Assembly: GCF_020216685.1 (NCBI RefSeq)
Contig: NZ_JAIWNS010000236.1
Coordinates: forward strand, 1 to 6,437
DNA length: 6,437 nt
Source: Methanospirillum hungatei
GTDB lineage: Archaea > Halobacteriota > Methanomicrobia > Methanomicrobiales > Methanospirillaceae
Reading direction: 5' to 3'
How positions within the stretch are numbered: position 1 is the stretch's first letter; every line of letters starts with the position of its first letter. Shown piece by piece: positions 5,761 to 6,437 of the stretch. The notes beneath the pieces were generated by a model. That model made no database searches. It was not told where the DNA came from and saw nothing but the letters and a program-made list of their open reading frames with translations. A program made the translations under genes and the position numbers.

Positions 5761-5994
5761 ATGGATACTCTAGTTCAAATATATCAGGACGGTGAATGGT
5801 ATATCGCCATAGATCTTGCAACAAAAGTAGCAGATCAGGGAAAAACGAGAGAAGAAGCAATATCTCGATTGAAAATCGGACTGAAAGAACATTATGAAAC
5901 TCTTCTAGAAATTCTTGAAAAAGACAAAAAATTAGAGATAATCACCGTAGAGGTTCCAAATAGTGGCAACTCTTCCAGTCCTCTCATCGCATAA
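5761..5994 (+). CDS. hicB: HicB-type antitoxin (short form)
   Basis: The preferred start, ATG at 5761, gives 77 residues. MDTLVQIYQDGEWYIAIDLA is the partially degraded RNase-H-like beginning of HicB. Then come VADQGKTREEAISRLKIGLK (QGKT-x-EEA, the family hallmark, residues 26-33) and a helix YETLLEILEK. The frame is open back to a GTG at 5692, but the extra 23 residues (beginning VTEGVTFDIFW) precede the conserved strand and are unlike HicB. AGGA lies only two bases before the ATG, so the ribosome site is poor. The protein is expected to bind HicA and block its RNA cleavage. It lacks the C-terminal DNA-binding domain seen in longer HicB proteins, so autoregulation would need another route. 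The order hicB then hicA, with overlap, is usual for this short archaeal/cyanobacterial type. Confidence 0.85.
   Translation: MDTLVQIYQDGEWYIAIDLATKVADQGKTREEAISRLKIGLKEHYETLLEILEKDKKLEIITVEVPNSGNSSSPLIA
5950..5954 (+). promoter_or_regulatory. Ribosome binding site of hicA inside hicB
   Basis: GAGGT ends eight bases before the GTG at 5963 and lies within the hicB coding region. It supports the unusual GTG start and coupled translation of toxin with antitoxin. Confidence 0.55.
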
Positions 5995-6187
5995 AGTGAT
6001 AAAGGCTCTGAATAGAGCAGGGTTTATTGTAAAAAGACAATCAGGAAGTCATATTCATTTGTGGCATGACGAAAGAAGGACACTTGTAACCGTCCCATAT
6101 CACGAAGAACTTGCTCCAGACACATTGATTTCAATAATAAAACAATCAAAGATGGATAAAGATGAATTTCTCACATACATCGAATAG
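5963..6187 (+). CDS. hicA: HicA-type mRNA interferase toxin
   Basis: The protein has 74 residues and starts with GTG. It has the compact double-stranded-RNA-binding-like HicA fold pattern: SSHKVIKALNRAGFIVKRQS (residues 8-27), the catalytic motif GSHIHLWH (28-35, His30 as the expected catalytic residue) and LVTVPYHEELAPDTLISIIK (about 41-60), which includes the usual VPxHxELxxxTLxxIIKQ segment. HicA toxins cleave mRNA and tmRNA independently of the ribosome. The gene begins 32 bases inside hicB, so synthesis of toxin depends on antitoxin translation. Length and motifs are complete, so the toxin is probably active and hicB is needed for survival. Family assignment is firm; activity in this organism is inferred. 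Confidence 0.92.
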   Translation: MATLPVLSSHKVIKALNRAGFIVKRQSGSHIHLWHDERRTLVTVPYHEELAPDTLISIIKQSKMDKDEFLTYIE

Positions 6188-6269
6188 ATCTTCACGTTAT
6201 CCCTACCACTCATTGTTCACCCATCACACTCCTTTCATTCACAGTAGATTTGCATCAGCTGGTGTTTGT

Positions 6270-6330
6270 ACAATTTTTAAAAAACTATAGTCACAGTAGT
6301 CAACAATCAGATACATTTCTTAATTTTTTC
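6270..6330 (+). terminator. T-rich stretch likely ending hicBA transcription
   Basis: A TTTTTAAAAA palindrome (6274-6283) and a run of six T (6324-6329) follow hicA by about 85 and 135 bases. T-rich stretches of this kind terminate transcription in archaea. No strong hairpin precedes them. Confidence 0.35.
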
Positions 6331-6357
6331 ATAGGAAATTTTCTATTAAAACCCTTA

Positions 6358-6406
6358 TGAGGCTTCGCCTCAAGCCTGACGAATGAAAAACTGATAACGT
6401 TCAGGC
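6358..6406. repeat. Stacked, partly mutually exclusive stem-loops
   Basis: Stem A is TGAGGC (6358-6363) with GCCTCA (6367-6372) around a TTC loop. Stem B, AGGCTT (6360-6365) with AAGCCT (6372-6377), uses overlapping bases and cannot coexist with A. Stem C is GCCTGACG (6374-6381) with CGTTCAGGC (6398-6406), with one bulged A. No strong T-run follows on the plus strand. The role is unknown: a terminator, a leader structure of a gene beyond the window, or a repetitive element. Confidence 0.5.
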
Positions 6407-6437
6407 CCCTATTTAATTTGGTGGTGCAGGTTGGTAT

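Noticed and set aside
1..6437. CRISPR array, tRNA, or insertion-sequence ends.
   Set aside because: No regularly spaced repeats, no cloverleaf with a CCA-type acceptor, and no transposase motif or terminal inverted repeat pair with a flanking duplication was found by eye.

Overview
The window looks like an accessory stretch of a methanogenic euryarchaeon, most likely of the Methanomicrobiales (Methanospirillum-like). This is an inference from gene content: a secreted PEGA-repeat protein, a rubredoxin-knuckle/flavodoxin-fold flavoprotein, a UPF0175/DUF3368 pair and a short-HicB hicBA pair. AT-rich spacers with T-runs and the weak ribosome binding sites agree with this. No rRNA, tRNA, CRISPR array or intact insertion sequence was seen.

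Layout. Positions 1-438 (minus) hold the N-terminal part of a secreted PEGA protein that runs off the left edge. Positions 715-1536 (minus) hold an intact Fe-S/flavin reductase-like protein with a rubredoxin-type zinc/iron knuckle. From about 1800 to 5220 (plus) lies a graveyard of defence-type genes. It contains the N-terminal piece of an AAA ATPase (Walker A present, one frameshift), joined in frame to the C-terminal half of a PglX-like (BREX/type IIG) adenine methyltransferase. That half lacks its catalytic domain and carries in-frame TGA codons. A second, diverged PglX tail follows at 3871-3999. Then comes an intact UPF0175 antitoxin/DUF3368 PIN-type toxin pair (4064-4808). Its toxin stop overlaps (ATGA) the start of a shattered YhcG/DUF1016 PD-(D/E)XK nuclease. 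After a roughly 540-base gene-poor spacer with a 23-bp near-perfect dyad comes an intact hicB-hicA module (5761-6187). The right edge is a spacer with stacked stem-loops.

How it fits together. The segment reads as an eroded defence island. The restriction/BREX-like and nuclease genes are broken by frameshifts, nonsense codons and deletions, while both toxin-antitoxin pairs remain open. That is the pattern expected if the addiction modules are still selected and their neighbours are not. The pglX remnant has an abrupt composition change just after its predicted target-recognition region (about 13% GC before, about 65% after, counted by eye on two 60-base lines). Together with the second pglX tail, this suggests past recombination between several pglX copies. 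I did not find a clearly new intact system; the most informative objects are the chimeric ATPase-PglX junction and the duplicated PglX tail.
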